This document shows, piece after piece, positions 22,123 to 30,123 of a DNA stretch of 57,984 nucleotides. Within the stretch, counting starts at the first letter, position 1. Every line of letters begins with the position of its first letter. Below the pieces are notes generated by a model, which did no database searches, had not been told where the DNA came from, and saw nothing but the letters and a program-made list of their open reading frames with translations. The stretch is taken from assembly GCA_016931495.1 (NCBI GenBank), contig JAFGER010000082.1:1-57984 (forward strand), read 5' to 3'. The position numbers were made by a program, and so were the translations under genes. The stretch is from Chlorobiaceae bacterium. GTDB lineage: Bacteria; Bacteroidota; Chlorobiia; Chlorobiales; Chlorobiaceae.

Positions 22123-22260
22123 GAAAAAACCTCTCTATATCATCTCATTCCGATCCCGATTTCTGAAAAGAGAATCCTCCCCCATCCCGGAACCATCGGA
22201 GAGATCGAGCGGTTAATGGAAAAACCAAGTACTTCCGCATAAACTCCAGAATCCAGATCT

Positions 22261-24189
22261 ATGCCCGAGGCCCTCTCGTCACCTGTTTCGCAGGGCTACA
22301 GCCTGCTTTCGACAATCCATGATCCCGCCGACCTCAAGAAGCTGAGCCTGAGCCAGCTTGAACAGGTGGCCGCCGAGTGCCGCAAAAAGGTGATCGAGCT
22401 GGTGTCGCAAAATGGCGGGCATTTCGCTTCGAGCCTCGGCGTCACCGAACTGACCGTCGCCCTGCACCACGTCTATCAGAGCCCGACCGACCGCATCGTT
22501 TGGGATGTGGGCCATCAGGCTTACGTGCACAAGATTCTTACCGGACGGCTGACGCAGATGGAGACCAACCGCCAGTACCACGGTCTTGCGGGATTTCCGA
22601 AGCGCAGCGAGAGCGCGCACGACGCCTTCGACACGGGTCACGCATCGACGTCGATTTCGGCGGCGGCGGGCCTGGCCGTGGCGCGCGACCTTGCCGGGCG
22701 ATCGGAGAAGGTGGTGGCGATCATCGGCGACGGCAGCCTCACCGGCGGCATGGCCTTCGAGGCGATGAACCATCTCGGCGACGTGAAGTCCGACGTGCTG
22801 GTCATCCTGAACGACAACCAGATGGCCATTTCGCCAAGCACCGGCGGCTTGAAGAACTATCTTGTGAACGTGCCGCTGAACAAGACCTACAACAAGCTCC
22901 GCAAGTTCGTCTGGGACAGCCTTTCGCTCTTGCACAACGATCTCGGCGAAACGGCCAAAACCGCCGTGCACCGCATCGAGGACGGCATCAAGGCGGCCTT
23001 CACGCCCGGCGCGTACTTCGAGGCGCTCGGCTTCCGCTACTTCGGCCCGATCGACGGCCACAACATGGAGCAGCTCGTCAAGGCGCTGCGTGAAATGCGC
23101 TCGCTGCCCCATCCCAAACTGCTGCACGTCATCACCAAAAAAGGCAAGGGATTCAAGCCCGCCGAGGAGAACCAGCCCAAGTGGCACGCCAGCGCGGGCG
23201 GCTTCGATATCGAGACCGGCGCAAACCTCAAGGCTCCCGGCAAACCCGCGAAGCCGAAGTACCAAGAGGTGTTCGGCGAAGCGCTGGTGGAACTCGCGCT
23301 GAAGGATCAGACCATCACGGCCATCACCGCCGCCATGCCGAGCGGCACCTCGCTCGACCTTTTCCAGAAGGCGCTGCCGTCGCGCTTTTTCGATGTCGGC
23401 ATCGCCGAACAGCACGCAGTCACCTTTTCGGCGGGACTGGCTCTCGGCGGCTTCAAACCGGTCTGCGCGATCTATTCGACCTTTTTGCAACGCGCCTACG
23501 ACCAGCTCATCCACGACGTGGCGCTGCAAAACCAGCACGTGGTCTTCGCCATCGACCGCGCAGGCCTCGTCGGCGAGGACGGCCCGACGCACCACGGCGC
23601 ATTCGACCTTTCGTTCCTGAACGCCGTGCCGAACCTGACGATCATGGCTCCGGGCGACGAGCAGGAGCTGCGCAACATGCTCTACACTGCGCTCTACGAA
23701 GTAAAAGGCCCGGTCGCCATCCGCTACCCGCGAGGCAGCGGCAGCGGCGCGACGCTGCACAAGGAGTTCACGCTGATTCCGGTCGGGAAGGGACGAATCC
23801 TGCGGGAGGGCAAATCGGTGGCGCTGCTCGGCATCGGCTCGATGTCACAACGGGCGCTCGAAACCGCCGCGCTGCTCGAAGCGGCGGGGCTGAACCCCAT
23901 GGTCTGCGACATGCGCTTCCTCAAGCCGCTCGACACCGAGATGATCGACATGGCCGCTGAACAATGCAGCCACATCGTCACCATCGAGGAGAACAGCATC
24001 ATCGGCGGCTTCGGCAGCAGCGTGACGAGCTACCTGAGCCACGCCCACCCCGGCGTGAAATGCACCACCTTCGGCCTCCCGGACGACTTCATCACCCACG
24101 GCAGCATGAAAGAGCTGTACAAGGAAGTGGGACTGGACGCCGAAACGCTGGCGGAAAAGATTCAGGAGTTCTGCAAAGCTGGGGAGTAA
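22261..24189 (+). CDS. dxs: 1-deoxy-D-xylulose-5-phosphate synthase
   Basis: Condenses pyruvate and glyceraldehyde 3-phosphate, the first step of the MEP isoprenoid pathway that supplies carotenoids, chlorophyll side chains, quinones and undecaprenyl phosphate. The 642-residue protein is full length: thiamine-diphosphate motif GDGSLTGGMAFEAMNHLG near 155-172 with the following NDNQ, the HHVYQSPTDRIVWDVGHQAY block near 67-86, and the transketolase C-domain (DRAGLVGEDGPTHHG). Start ATG 22261. It stands alone after a repeat-filled gap. Confidence 0.97.
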   Translation: MPEALSSPVSQGYSLLSTIHDPADLKKLSLSQLEQVAAECRKKVIELVSQNGGHFASSLGVTELTVALHHVYQSPTDRIVWDVGHQAYVHKILTGRLTQMETNRQYHGLAGFPKRSESAHDAFDTGHASTSISAAAGLAVARDLAGRSEKVVAIIGDGSLTGGMAFEAMNHLGDVKSDVLVILNDNQMAISPSTGGLKNYLVNVPLNKTYNKLRKFVWDSLSLLHNDLGETAKTAVHRIEDGIKAAFTPGAYFEALGFRYFGPIDGHNMEQLVKALREMRSLPHPKLLHVITKKGKGFKPAEENQPKWHASAGGFDIETGANLKAPGKPAKPKYQEVFGEALVELALKDQTITAITAAMPSGTSLDLFQKALPSRFFDVGIAEQHAVTFSAGLALGGFKPVCAIYSTFLQRAYDQLIHDVALQNQHVVFAIDRAGLVGEDGPTHHGAFDLSFLNAVPNLTIMAPGDEQELRNMLYTALYEVKGPVAIRYPRGSGSGATLHKEFTLIPVGKGRILREGKSVALLGIGSMSQRALETAALLEAAGLNPMVCDMRFLKPLDTEMIDMAAEQCSHIVTIEENSIIGGFGSSVTSYLSHAHPGVKCTTFGLPDDFITHGSMKELYKEVGLDAETLAEKIQEFCKAGE

Positions 24190-24492
24190 CCCTGGGAGCG
24201 CCGAGCTCCAGCTCGGCAGCCAGATCTGTCGGATTGAACTGATCGGTCGGATCCGTCAGATGAACCACCTCTTCCGTACGGGCGCATGGCGTGCGCCCCG
24301 AATCGCCGCCAAAATTCCGGCATTTCCGCAGAGGCGACCCTTGCGGTTGCCCGCGCGATGGTTCGGCAACGTGCCGGTCATTCAGGGCAGGCACAGGGGG
24401 TTGCCCCTACAACACAATGCAGCGGCGTAACGAAAAAGGGCGACCAGCCGGTCGCCCCTACACCCTCAAAATTGCCGAATCCGCCAACGCCC
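24190..24492. other. 303-bp gap of mixed dispersed repeats after dxs
   Basis: No gene seen. It contains a REP unit related to the RAYT repeats (24191-24218), a GGCGCATGGCGTGCGCC palindrome near 24281, and several pieces ending in GCCCCTAC (near 24402, 24457 and 24488). It looks like an insertion site for several repeat families. Confidence 0.5.
24191..24218 (+). repeat. REP unit A (RAYT-type)
   Basis: CCTGGGAGCGCC followed by a perfect hairpin GCCGAGC-TCCA-GCTCGGC. It shares the GGGAGC head and stem-loop with the units around the transposase at 30365-31342 but has G:C where those have A:T. Confidence 0.65.
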
Positions 24493-24969
24493 CTACAACG
24501 CCGCCCCGAACGGCAGCATCGGCAGCGCGAACATCAACACACGCAACGTCACGTTGGCGAAAATGCCCGCCAGCACGTCGTCCGACATGATGCCCCAGCC
24601 GCTGGGGAGGCGCTGGGCGCTATCGACGGGGCCCGGTTTGAGAATATCGAAAACCCGGAAAAGCACAAACCCCAGCAGCACCACAAACGGCGTGACCGGC
24701 AGGAAAGCCAGCGCGAGCCACTGACCGGCCACCTCGTCGATGACCGCCTGCGACGGATCCTCGCCGTACTCCTCCTCCATGACGCTGCTCGACCAGACGC
24801 CCAGCGCGGTCGTCGCGACAATGAGCGGCAGCAGCACCAGCGGATCGTGCAAAGCGGGAATGAAGAAATACGCGAGAGCCGCCGCCGCACTGGCTACGGT
24901 GCCCGGCGCGAAGGGCGCATAGCCGAGGCCGAAGGCGCTTCCGGCGATTTTGGCGAAGAGCTGACGCAT
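24493..24969 (-). CDS. pgpA: Phosphatidylglycerophosphatase A
   Basis: Dephosphorylates phosphatidylglycerol phosphate to phosphatidylglycerol, a major lipid of green sulfur bacterial membranes. The 158-residue membrane protein has the PgpA features GLGYAPFAPGTVAS near the N-terminus, the acidic EEEYGEDPSQAVIDEVAGQ stretch near 65-83 and SGWGIMSDDVLAGIFAN near 128-144. It follows pgsA by 4 bp, so both steps of phosphatidylglycerol synthesis are coupled. Its stop codon is formed inside a dispersed GTAGGGGC repeat. Confidence 0.94.
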   Translation of the reverse strand: MRQLFAKIAGSAFGLGYAPFAPGTVASAAAALAYFFIPALHDPLVLLPLIVATTALGVWSSSVMEEEYGEDPSQAVIDEVAGQWLALAFLPVTPFVVLLGFVLFRVFDILKPGPVDSAQRLPSGWGIMSDDVLAGIFANVTLRVLMFALPMLPFGAAL

Positions 24970-24973
24970 GGCC

Positions 24974-25570
24974 TCAGCGGCCTCCCGCCGGGTTGCGGAG
25001 AAAAAGCGTCCGGTTGCTGACGAGGTAGGAAACGCCCGTCCAGACGGTGAAGAGCGTGATGGCGAGCATCACATAATCGAGCCAGGGTGAATGGAGAATG
25101 GCGTCCATGACCGCCGCCACGTCGCTGCCGAAAAAGGCCTTCTCCTTCAACAGAATGAAGAGCATGACGATGTAGGCGAACAGGTTCTGCGCGAAGGTTT
25201 TGTACTTGGCCTCCTTGCTGGTCACGACGGGATGATCGATGTGCTCCGCCCAGACGCGCAGCCCCGTGACCATGATGTCGCGGGCGGCCACCAGCAGCAC
25301 CATCCAGAGCGCCAGATAGCCTTGCCAGACGTAGAACAGAAACGCCGTGGTGATGAGCAGCTTGTCGGCCAGCGGATCGAGGAACGCGCCGAGCCGGGTG
25401 ATCTGGCCATACTTGCGGGCGTGGTAGCCGTCGTAGATGTCGGTCAGCGACGCGAAGGCGAACACGATGACCCCCATCAGCTTGTACCACGGGCTTGGCT
25501 GCATGAGCAGAAGCACGAAAACCGGCACGAGAACGATTCTCAGTATGGTAAGCTGGTTGGAAAAGGTCAT
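24974..25570 (-). CDS. pgsA: CDP-diacylglycerol-glycerol-3-phosphate 3-phosphatidyltransferase
   Basis: Makes phosphatidylglycerol phosphate from CDP-diacylglycerol and glycerol 3-phosphate. 198 residues, four or five membrane helices. The CDP-alcohol phosphatidyltransferase signature is complete: D-x2-DG-x2-AR-x8-G-x3-D-x3-D, spanning DIYDGYHARKYGQ and LGAFLDPLADK. Start ATG 25570. First gene of the pgsA-pgpA operon; a 259-bp repeat-containing gap separates it from mutS2 upstream. Confidence 0.95.
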   Translation of the reverse strand: MTFSNQLTILRIVLVPVFVLLLMQPSPWYKLMGVIVFAFASLTDIYDGYHARKYGQITRLGAFLDPLADKLLITTAFLFYVWQGYLALWMVLLVAARDIMVTGLRVWAEHIDHPVVTSKEAKYKTFAQNLFAYIVMLFILLKEKAFFGSDVAAVMDAILHSPWLDYVMLAITLFTVWTGVSYLVSNRTLFLRNPAGGR

Positions 25571-25631
25571 GTTGATGTTGAAAGGCTGATATTATTCCCT
25601 GAGCGAACGCGATCTCCGATTACCCCTTATT

Positions 25632-25713
25632 GTCATTCTGAGTCCGGCGCAGTCGGGCGAAGAATCCAGAAATTTTGGCATGAAGATGGATTCTTCACTT
25701 CGTTCAGAATGAC
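25632..25713. repeat. Palindromic dispersed element GTCATTCTGA...TCAGAATGAC
   Basis: Outer arms GTCATTCTGA (25632-25641) and TCAGAATGAC (25704-25713), inner arms GAAGAATCCA (25660-25669) and TGGATTCTTC (25687-25696). This 82-bp imperfect hairpin is of a type seen in many bacterial intergenic regions; a half copy lies at 16837-16865. Confidence 0.65.
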
Positions 25714-25829
25714 CACTACTAAGATAATTTCTGAGAATCCGGACGTTCGCAAGGCCGAAAGATACGTCATCCCTCGCTTATTTTCAACGCCCCCGGCATT
25801 GCGCAGGCGCAACTTTTGCACGCGCCGCC

Positions 25830-28241
25830 TCAGCGCATCTCTACCACCGTCACGCCCGCGCCGCCCTCCTGCAAGCTGCCGAGGCGGAAGCTTTTGACGC
25901 GCGGATGTTGCTTGAGAAATTCAGCCGTGCGCAGCCGCAACGCGCCCGAACCCTTGCCGTGAACGATGGTGCCAGACGGCATCCGGTGCATCGCCAGCGC
26001 GTCGATGAAGCGTCCGATCTCGGCGATTGCCTCGTCGCCCGTCAGGCCGCGCAGATCGAGCCGCGTCGATTCAAGCGATGACGATTTGACCGACCAGCTT
26101 TTGGATGAAGCCTGAGGAGTCGAGCCCTCCTTTTGCAGCTTTTTGGCTCCAGCGCGGGAAATCTTCTCCAGCCCGCGCAAGGCGGTGGTAAGCCGGAAAT
26201 TGCCGCACCGCACCACGGCGGAATCGCCCTGGATCGACTCCACCTCACCGGTGGTGTTGGTGTCGCCGATCCTGACCGAGTCACCCGGCTGGATGCTCAG
26301 ATCGGCCTGCGGCGCTACCTCGCGCTCGATCTTCTCCTCCTGCGACGCAGCCTCCTGCTTCATTCCGGCCAGCCGTGTACGCGCCTTGTGCAGCGTGGCC
26401 TCGTCGCCGGGATGCTCCTTCACCTCGCGCACGAGGTCGCGAATCTCCTTGCGCGCCTGTTCGAGCTGGCGGTTGAGGTCGCGATAGCCCTTGCTCTTCA
26501 GCTCCTGCATCTTCTTGCGCAGCTCGGCCCGCTGCAAGGTGAGTGTCGAGCGAATCGATTCGGCTTCAAGCCGCTCGCGCCTGAGTTCCGTCTCCAGCTC
26601 GCGATTTTGCGCCGCAGACTGCCGGAAATCCTCGATCATCTCTTCCAACCCCGTGTGGCCGGTCGTGAGGAAGCCCGATGCGCGGTTGACGATCTCGTCC
26701 GAAAAGCCCATGCGCCGCATCATCGCGAAGGCGAAGCTGTTGCCCGGCACGCCTTTGAGGAAGCGGAAGGTCGGCGCAAGGCCGTTGCGGTCGAACTCCA
26801 TCGCGCCGTTCACGACGCCTTCGCGCCGGTGGGCATAGACTTTCAGCTCGCCGAGGTGCGTGGTCACGACGGTTTTGACATCCCGCGAAATCAGCTCCTC
26901 GATCACCGCACGGGCAATGGCGCTCCCCTCCTCGACGTCGGTGCCGGAGCACAGCTCGTCGATCAGCACGAGGCTGCCGGGCGCGGCGCGGTCGAGAATG
27001 TCGCGGATGGCTGCGAGGTGAGAGCTGAAGGTGGAGAGGTCGTTCTCGATGGACTGCTCGTCGCCAATTTCGATAAACAGTCCGGCGAAGTGCGAAAACT
27101 CCGAACTCTCGCTGCACGGCACCAGATAGCCGTGCTGCAACATGCAGCAGAGCAGGCCGACGGTCTTCATCGCCACCGACTTGCCGCCCGCGTTCGGCCC
27201 GGAAATCACCAGCGCCTGCTCGTTTTCGCTGAGCTCCATGTCGAGCGGCAGCACCTTCTCCTTCGAGAAACCGTGCGAGATGAAGAGCCACGGATGGTAG
27301 CCCTTGACGATCTTCAGTCGCCGACCCGCCGAGAGCTGTGGCAGCATCGAGCCGGTCTGGATCGCAAGCCGCGCCCGCGCGTAGAGCGTGTCGAAGGAGG
27401 CCATGATCTCCTGATTGTGCCGCACGTTCGGCAGCTCCTGCCGCACCTGTCCGGACAGATCCTTCAGGATGCGCTCGATCTCGCGCCGCTCGGCGATCTC
27501 CAGTTCCTGAATCCGGTTGCTGATTTCAAGCGTCTCCGCCGGTTCGACGAACACCGTCTGGCCGCTCTGCGAGTAGTCCTGAATGTAACCCGGCAAGCGG
27601 TACTTGTTCTCCACCCGCAGGGCGAGCACCTGACGGCCATGCCGAAAGCCAACCGTCTCCTCCATCAGCCACCCTTCGGCCTGGCAGCGCCGCAGGAGCC
27701 GCTCCATCTTGCGCCGCAATCCATCACGCGCCTCGCTGAGGCCGTTGCGGATTTCAAGCAGCGCGTCGCTGGCCGTATCGCGCACCATGCCCCGCTCGTC
27801 GATGGCCAGCGCCACGGCGTACTGGATGCTCTTTTCCAGCCAGAGCGCGATGGTCAGCTCGTTCAGTTCGGGATAGATGTCGCGGTTTGAAAACATGAAC
27901 CGCCGAAGCTGCGCAGAGCTTTGCAACAGCGCCGCGATGTCGAGCAGCTCCTCCGGATCGAGCCAGCTTTCAAGCACCTCCAGCTTGTCGAGCAAGCGAC
28001 GGGTATCGGGCAGTTGCGAAAACGGCAGCGGCGCGCCCTCGAAGAGAAAGTTCTTCAACTCCAGCACCCGCCTCAGCTCGCGCTCGGTCTCACCCGCCAG
28101 AGGAGCTTCCATCTGCTCCACAAGGTCACGCCCCATCTCCGAAATACAGAACCCGGCAGCATACCGAGCCACCTTGTCGAACTCAAGTTTTTTGAGAAGG
28201 GAGACTGACTCCGCCCCTGTCGATTCGTCCATGTTCACCAT
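25830..28241 (-). CDS. mutS2: Endonuclease MutS2
   Basis: MutS-family ATPase without the mismatch-recognition domain, implicated in suppressing homologous recombination and in ribosome quality control. 803 residues. Core helical domain, then ATPase with Walker A GPNAGGKSVAMKT near residue 350 and LIDELCSGTDVEEG near 430, a long coiled-coil rich in Glu, Arg and Leu (about 520-640), and a C-terminal Smr nuclease domain (about 727-803: LDLRGL, HGKGSGALR). Start at 28241 or the ATG at 28232 (MDESTG); both are in frame. Monocistronic. Confidence 0.95.
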   Translation of the reverse strand: MVNMDESTGAESVSLLKKLEFDKVARYAAGFCISEMGRDLVEQMEAPLAGETERELRRVLELKNFLFEGAPLPFSQLPDTRRLLDKLEVLESWLDPEELLDIAALLQSSAQLRRFMFSNRDIYPELNELTIALWLEKSIQYAVALAIDERGMVRDTASDALLEIRNGLSEARDGLRRKMERLLRRCQAEGWLMEETVGFRHGRQVLALRVENKYRLPGYIQDYSQSGQTVFVEPAETLEISNRIQELEIAERREIERILKDLSGQVRQELPNVRHNQEIMASFDTLYARARLAIQTGSMLPQLSAGRRLKIVKGYHPWLFISHGFSKEKVLPLDMELSENEQALVISGPNAGGKSVAMKTVGLLCCMLQHGYLVPCSESSEFSHFAGLFIEIGDEQSIENDLSTFSSHLAAIRDILDRAAPGSLVLIDELCSGTDVEEGSAIARAVIEELISRDVKTVVTTHLGELKVYAHRREGVVNGAMEFDRNGLAPTFRFLKGVPGNSFAFAMMRRMGFSDEIVNRASGFLTTGHTGLEEMIEDFRQSAAQNRELETELRRERLEAESIRSTLTLQRAELRKKMQELKSKGYRDLNRQLEQARKEIRDLVREVKEHPGDEATLHKARTRLAGMKQEAASQEEKIEREVAPQADLSIQPGDSVRIGDTNTTGEVESIQGDSAVVRCGNFRLTTALRGLEKISRAGAKKLQKEGSTPQASSKSWSVKSSSLESTRLDLRGLTGDEAIAEIGRFIDALAMHRMPSGTIVHGKGSGALRLRTAEFLKQHPRVKSFRLGSLQEGGAGVTVVEMR

Positions 28242-28338
28242 TGCACCATTTCACTTCGTTCACGCTTCTGGCCGCCAAGATAAAAGATAATCCCGAAAAA
28301 GCTGAAGATGGGGGATTTTGTTGGGGGATGGACGGAAG

Positions 28339-28406
28339 CCTGGGAGCGCCACGCCCTGGGAGCGCCGAGCGCCTGCTCGGCACTGAAGCCGAAGGCTTCA
28401 CATCTT
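28339..28406 (+). repeat. REP unit B (RAYT-type) with partial tandem head
   Basis: A partial head CCTGGGAGCGCCACGC (28339-28354) is followed by a full 52-bp unit (28355-28406) with hairpins GCCGAGC-GCCT-GCTCGGC and GAAGCC-GAA-GGCTTC, then ACATCTT. It is the same unit as those flanking the transposase, with compensatory stem changes. Confidence 0.75.
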
Positions 28407-28571
28407 GACGAGATGCGATGGGACGTTTCGGTGATCCGAAAAAATCTGGGAACGGCGGTATCAGATTGACCGGAATGTGTGAGCTTTTTTCTACTGAAAC
28501 ACTACATTTATTGGAAGGAAACTTTTGCTGGATGGACTGGTACCGCAATTGAGTCCCGGAAACAAGTGGCC

Positions 28572-28723
28572 TTATACTGATCCGCATAAGACCACTTGAT
28601 AAATCGAGGAAAACGCGGTAAAATATTAAAATTATGAGCGTTGCGAGATTTTTTAGATACTGACTATATGCGTCTTATATGGGCTGAAAATCAAAAATCC
28701 GCGTCTTATGCGGATCAGCATAA
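28572..28723. repeat. 21-bp inverted repeat upstream of cassette 1
   Basis: Arms 28572-28592 and 28703-28723 contain CTGATCCGCATAAGAC and its reverse complement GTCTTATGCGGATCAG; the full 21-bp arms differ at one position. The right arm ends six bases before the GTTAAAC cassette boundary. It could be the left part of a long attC-like site, but no good R'' core (YYYAAC) is seen on the outer side. Confidence 0.6.
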
Positions 28724-28728
28724 ACAAT

Positions 28729-29333
28729 GTTAAACGTACAAGGAGCGCTCAATTAATGAAAACTGGTCTGCAAATTTTACGAGCAATATCTCTCCTGCTC
28801 GGGGTTTTCTTTCTGGGGGCAACTATATATCCGGCTGTGGGAATGTCGGCCGATCAACTTCTGAAAGGTCGGCTGATGCTGGGCACTGTTAGCGCAGTCT
28901 GCTTTTTTATCGCGTGACGGGCTTCGCGAGCGATCAAGGCGCATGAGCAGGAAAATCAGTCGCCATCTTTGCTGTCGCTATATCAGCGCACAGAAGATGG
29001 CGAATACGTCATTTTCCAGTTGAGGGTGGTGTTCTTGTACATAATGTATGCAATCTTGGCATTAATGGCCGCTGGCTATTTCGCTAAAAGTACTGCGCTG
29101 ATGGCAGTTGGCGCCCTGCTAATGTTCCTATATTTCGTCATTATTTCTCCTCAGCAAAGCAAGGTGTCTAAATTTATCAAGAAAGCCAAGAGTGTGGGGG
29201 AGCCGGAAATATCCGGTAGTAAATGGTCTTTTTCTAATCCTCTAAGAATAAAGGTACGGGGCGAGAACGTTTAACAAGTAGCTCCACCGGATAAAATACT
29301 CGCTGCGCTCGCATTTTCCCGGTGAGCTAAGCG
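28729..29333 (+). mobile_element. Integron-type gene cassette 1
   Basis: Bounded on the left by R' core GTTAAAC (28729-28735) and on the right by the attC-like site 29269-29339, where recombination would fall at G29333. The R'' core of its own attC (GTTTAAC, 29269) is the exact reverse complement of its left R' core, as expected for a cassette that once circularised. It carries one ORF whose stop codon overlaps the attC core. Confidence 0.75.
28756..29274 (+). pseudogene. Cassette 1 membrane protein gene with in-frame TGA
   Basis: Reading from ATG 28756 (AAGGAG ribosome binding site at about 28739) the frame runs 53 codons to TGA at 28915-28917 and then stays open in the same frame to TAA at 29272-29274, giving 172 codons in all. 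The first part has two hydrophobic segments (about 8-28 and 38-53). The second part has two more (VVFLYIMYAILALMA and MAVGALLMFLYFVII) and a basic tail, so the pieces look like one four-helix membrane protein. Codon 54 was probably Trp or Arg. A shorter product from ATG 28969 is possible. No recognisable function. The stop is embedded in the attC core, as in many cassettes. Confidence 0.7.
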
Positions 29334-29339
29334 TTAGCC
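29269..29339 (+). other. attC-like recombination site 1
   Basis: R'' GTTTAAC (29269-29275), L'' TAGCTCCACCGG (29279-29290), variable loop with an AAAAT/ATTTT stem, L' CCGGTGAGCTA (29319-29329), R' GTTAGCC (29333-29339). L'' and L' pair perfectly except for one extra C in L'', the extrahelical base typical of attC sites. Confidence 0.8.
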
Positions 29340-30123
29340 CTTGAAAATTATGAAAAAAATAGCAGAGCAAATATATACTGAATGGTTTTTAAAGGAAAAA
29401 GGTTGGGAAGATTTTGAACTAGTCGAAAGCGAAAAACCTGACTTTATTTTATTAAAATCAGATGAAAAAATCGGAATTGAAATAACCAATTTATATAAAA
29501 ATGAAGGATCAAAAGGCTCACCAATAAAGACTCAAGAATCACATAATAATGAATGGCTCCAAGAGATAGCCAGCAAGTATTATAACAGTAATAATCCACC
29601 AATAAAGATAGATATATTATTCAAGAGAAATCAAAAATTAATTAAAATTGATAATATCGTTAGACAAATAGAAAAAAATATCCCGTCTAATCCTGCCGAT
29701 TCTGTGGAATTTGAAATTGAAGCAGAAAATGATACTTTTTTGAAATTGTTTATAATGCGCCTTCCTGATAATGATATTTTTTTTCGTTATAAAAGATGGA
29801 GTTTCATAAATAATCACGTTGGTTTGTCACGCATAGTTGAACTTAGTGATCTAAAAAAGAAAATTGATAATAAAAGACAAAAATCAAAGAAATACTCAAA
29901 AAATTTAGATGCATTAATTTTATTAATTGTGGCAGATGGCGCAAATGAATCAGGGATGTTTCATAAAGATGAAGAATCAATCGATTTATCTTGTGACGAG
30001 TTTGATGAAATATATTTCATCAATCATTTGTTAAAGGTAGAAAAAATTGGCTAACAAGGCGCTTAAAACGCTACAACTGAAGCTTTCGCTCGGACGGCGT
30101 GATCGCCACCTTTTAGCTTAACG
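29333..30123 (+). mobile_element. Integron-type gene cassette 2
   Basis: Bounded by R' core GTTAGCC at 29333 and attC-like site 2 at 30049-30129. Its own R'' core GGCTAAC (30049) is the exact reverse complement of its left R' core. It contains a single AT-rich ORF in the same orientation as cassette 1, with almost no spacing to either site. Confidence 0.75.
29350..30054 (+). CDS. Cassette 2 protein, possible PD-(D/E)XK-fold nuclease
   Basis: Uncharacterised 234-residue protein, very rich in Lys, Asn, Ile and Asp, with AT content far above the housekeeping genes. ATG 29350 is preferred to the in-frame TTG 29341. Residues 30-46 (P-D31-F-I-L-L, then I-G-I-E44-I-T46) resemble the PD...ExK/ExT core of restriction-endonuclease-like proteins, with an upstream Glu-containing helix (EQIYTEWFLKEKGW). 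A conserved-looking LDALILLIV strand lies at about 195. No signal peptide or membrane segment. Nuclease function is a hypothesis only; no other domain was recognised. The TAA stop lies in the attC core. Confidence 0.7.
   Translation: MKKIAEQIYTEWFLKEKGWEDFELVESEKPDFILLKSDEKIGIEITNLYKNEGSKGSPIKTQESHNNEWLQEIASKYYNSNNPPIKIDILFKRNQKLIKIDNIVRQIEKNIPSNPADSVEFEIEAENDTFLKLFIMRLPDNDIFFRYKRWSFINNHVGLSRIVELSDLKKKIDNKRQKSKKYSKNLDALILLIVADGANESGMFHKDEESIDLSCDEFDEIYFINHLLKVEKIG

Larger units (their letters stand above)
21852..22260. other. 409-bp gap filled by two dispersed repeat elements
   Basis: No gene seen between yjbQ and dxs. The first half holds a three-hairpin repeat (21875-21990) and the second half a 23-bp perfect inverted repeat (22037-22122). 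The dxs promoter must lie in or after them. Confidence 0.6.
28242..28755. other. 514-bp gap between mutS2 and the first cassette gene
   Basis: No gene seen. From left to right it holds the mutS2 upstream region, REP unit B (28339-28406), a 21-bp inverted repeat (28572-28723) and the cassette 1 boundary GTTAAAC at 28729. The sequence becomes AT-rich after about 28490. The minus-strand ORF over 28183-28587 looks spurious because it covers the REP unit. Confidence 0.55.

Noticed and set aside
22279-23760. 493-codon minus-strand ORF opposite dxs
   Set aside because: Antisense shadow of dxs, low-complexity composition rich in Arg, Val and Asp.
24190-24492. CRISPR array
   Set aside because: The GTAGGGGC/GCCCCTAC pieces are irregularly spaced, differ in sequence and occur in both orientations; there are no regular spacers or cas genes. 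The same holds for the rest of the window.
28183-28587. 134-codon minus-strand ORF overlapping the mutS2 start
   Set aside because: It translates a REP unit and overlaps mutS2; no domain seen.
28915-28917. In-frame TGA of cassette 1 as selenocysteine or programmed readthrough
   Set aside because: No convincing SECIS-like hairpin follows, and the residue would lie at the end of a membrane helix in an ordinary membrane protein; a nonsense mutation is simpler.
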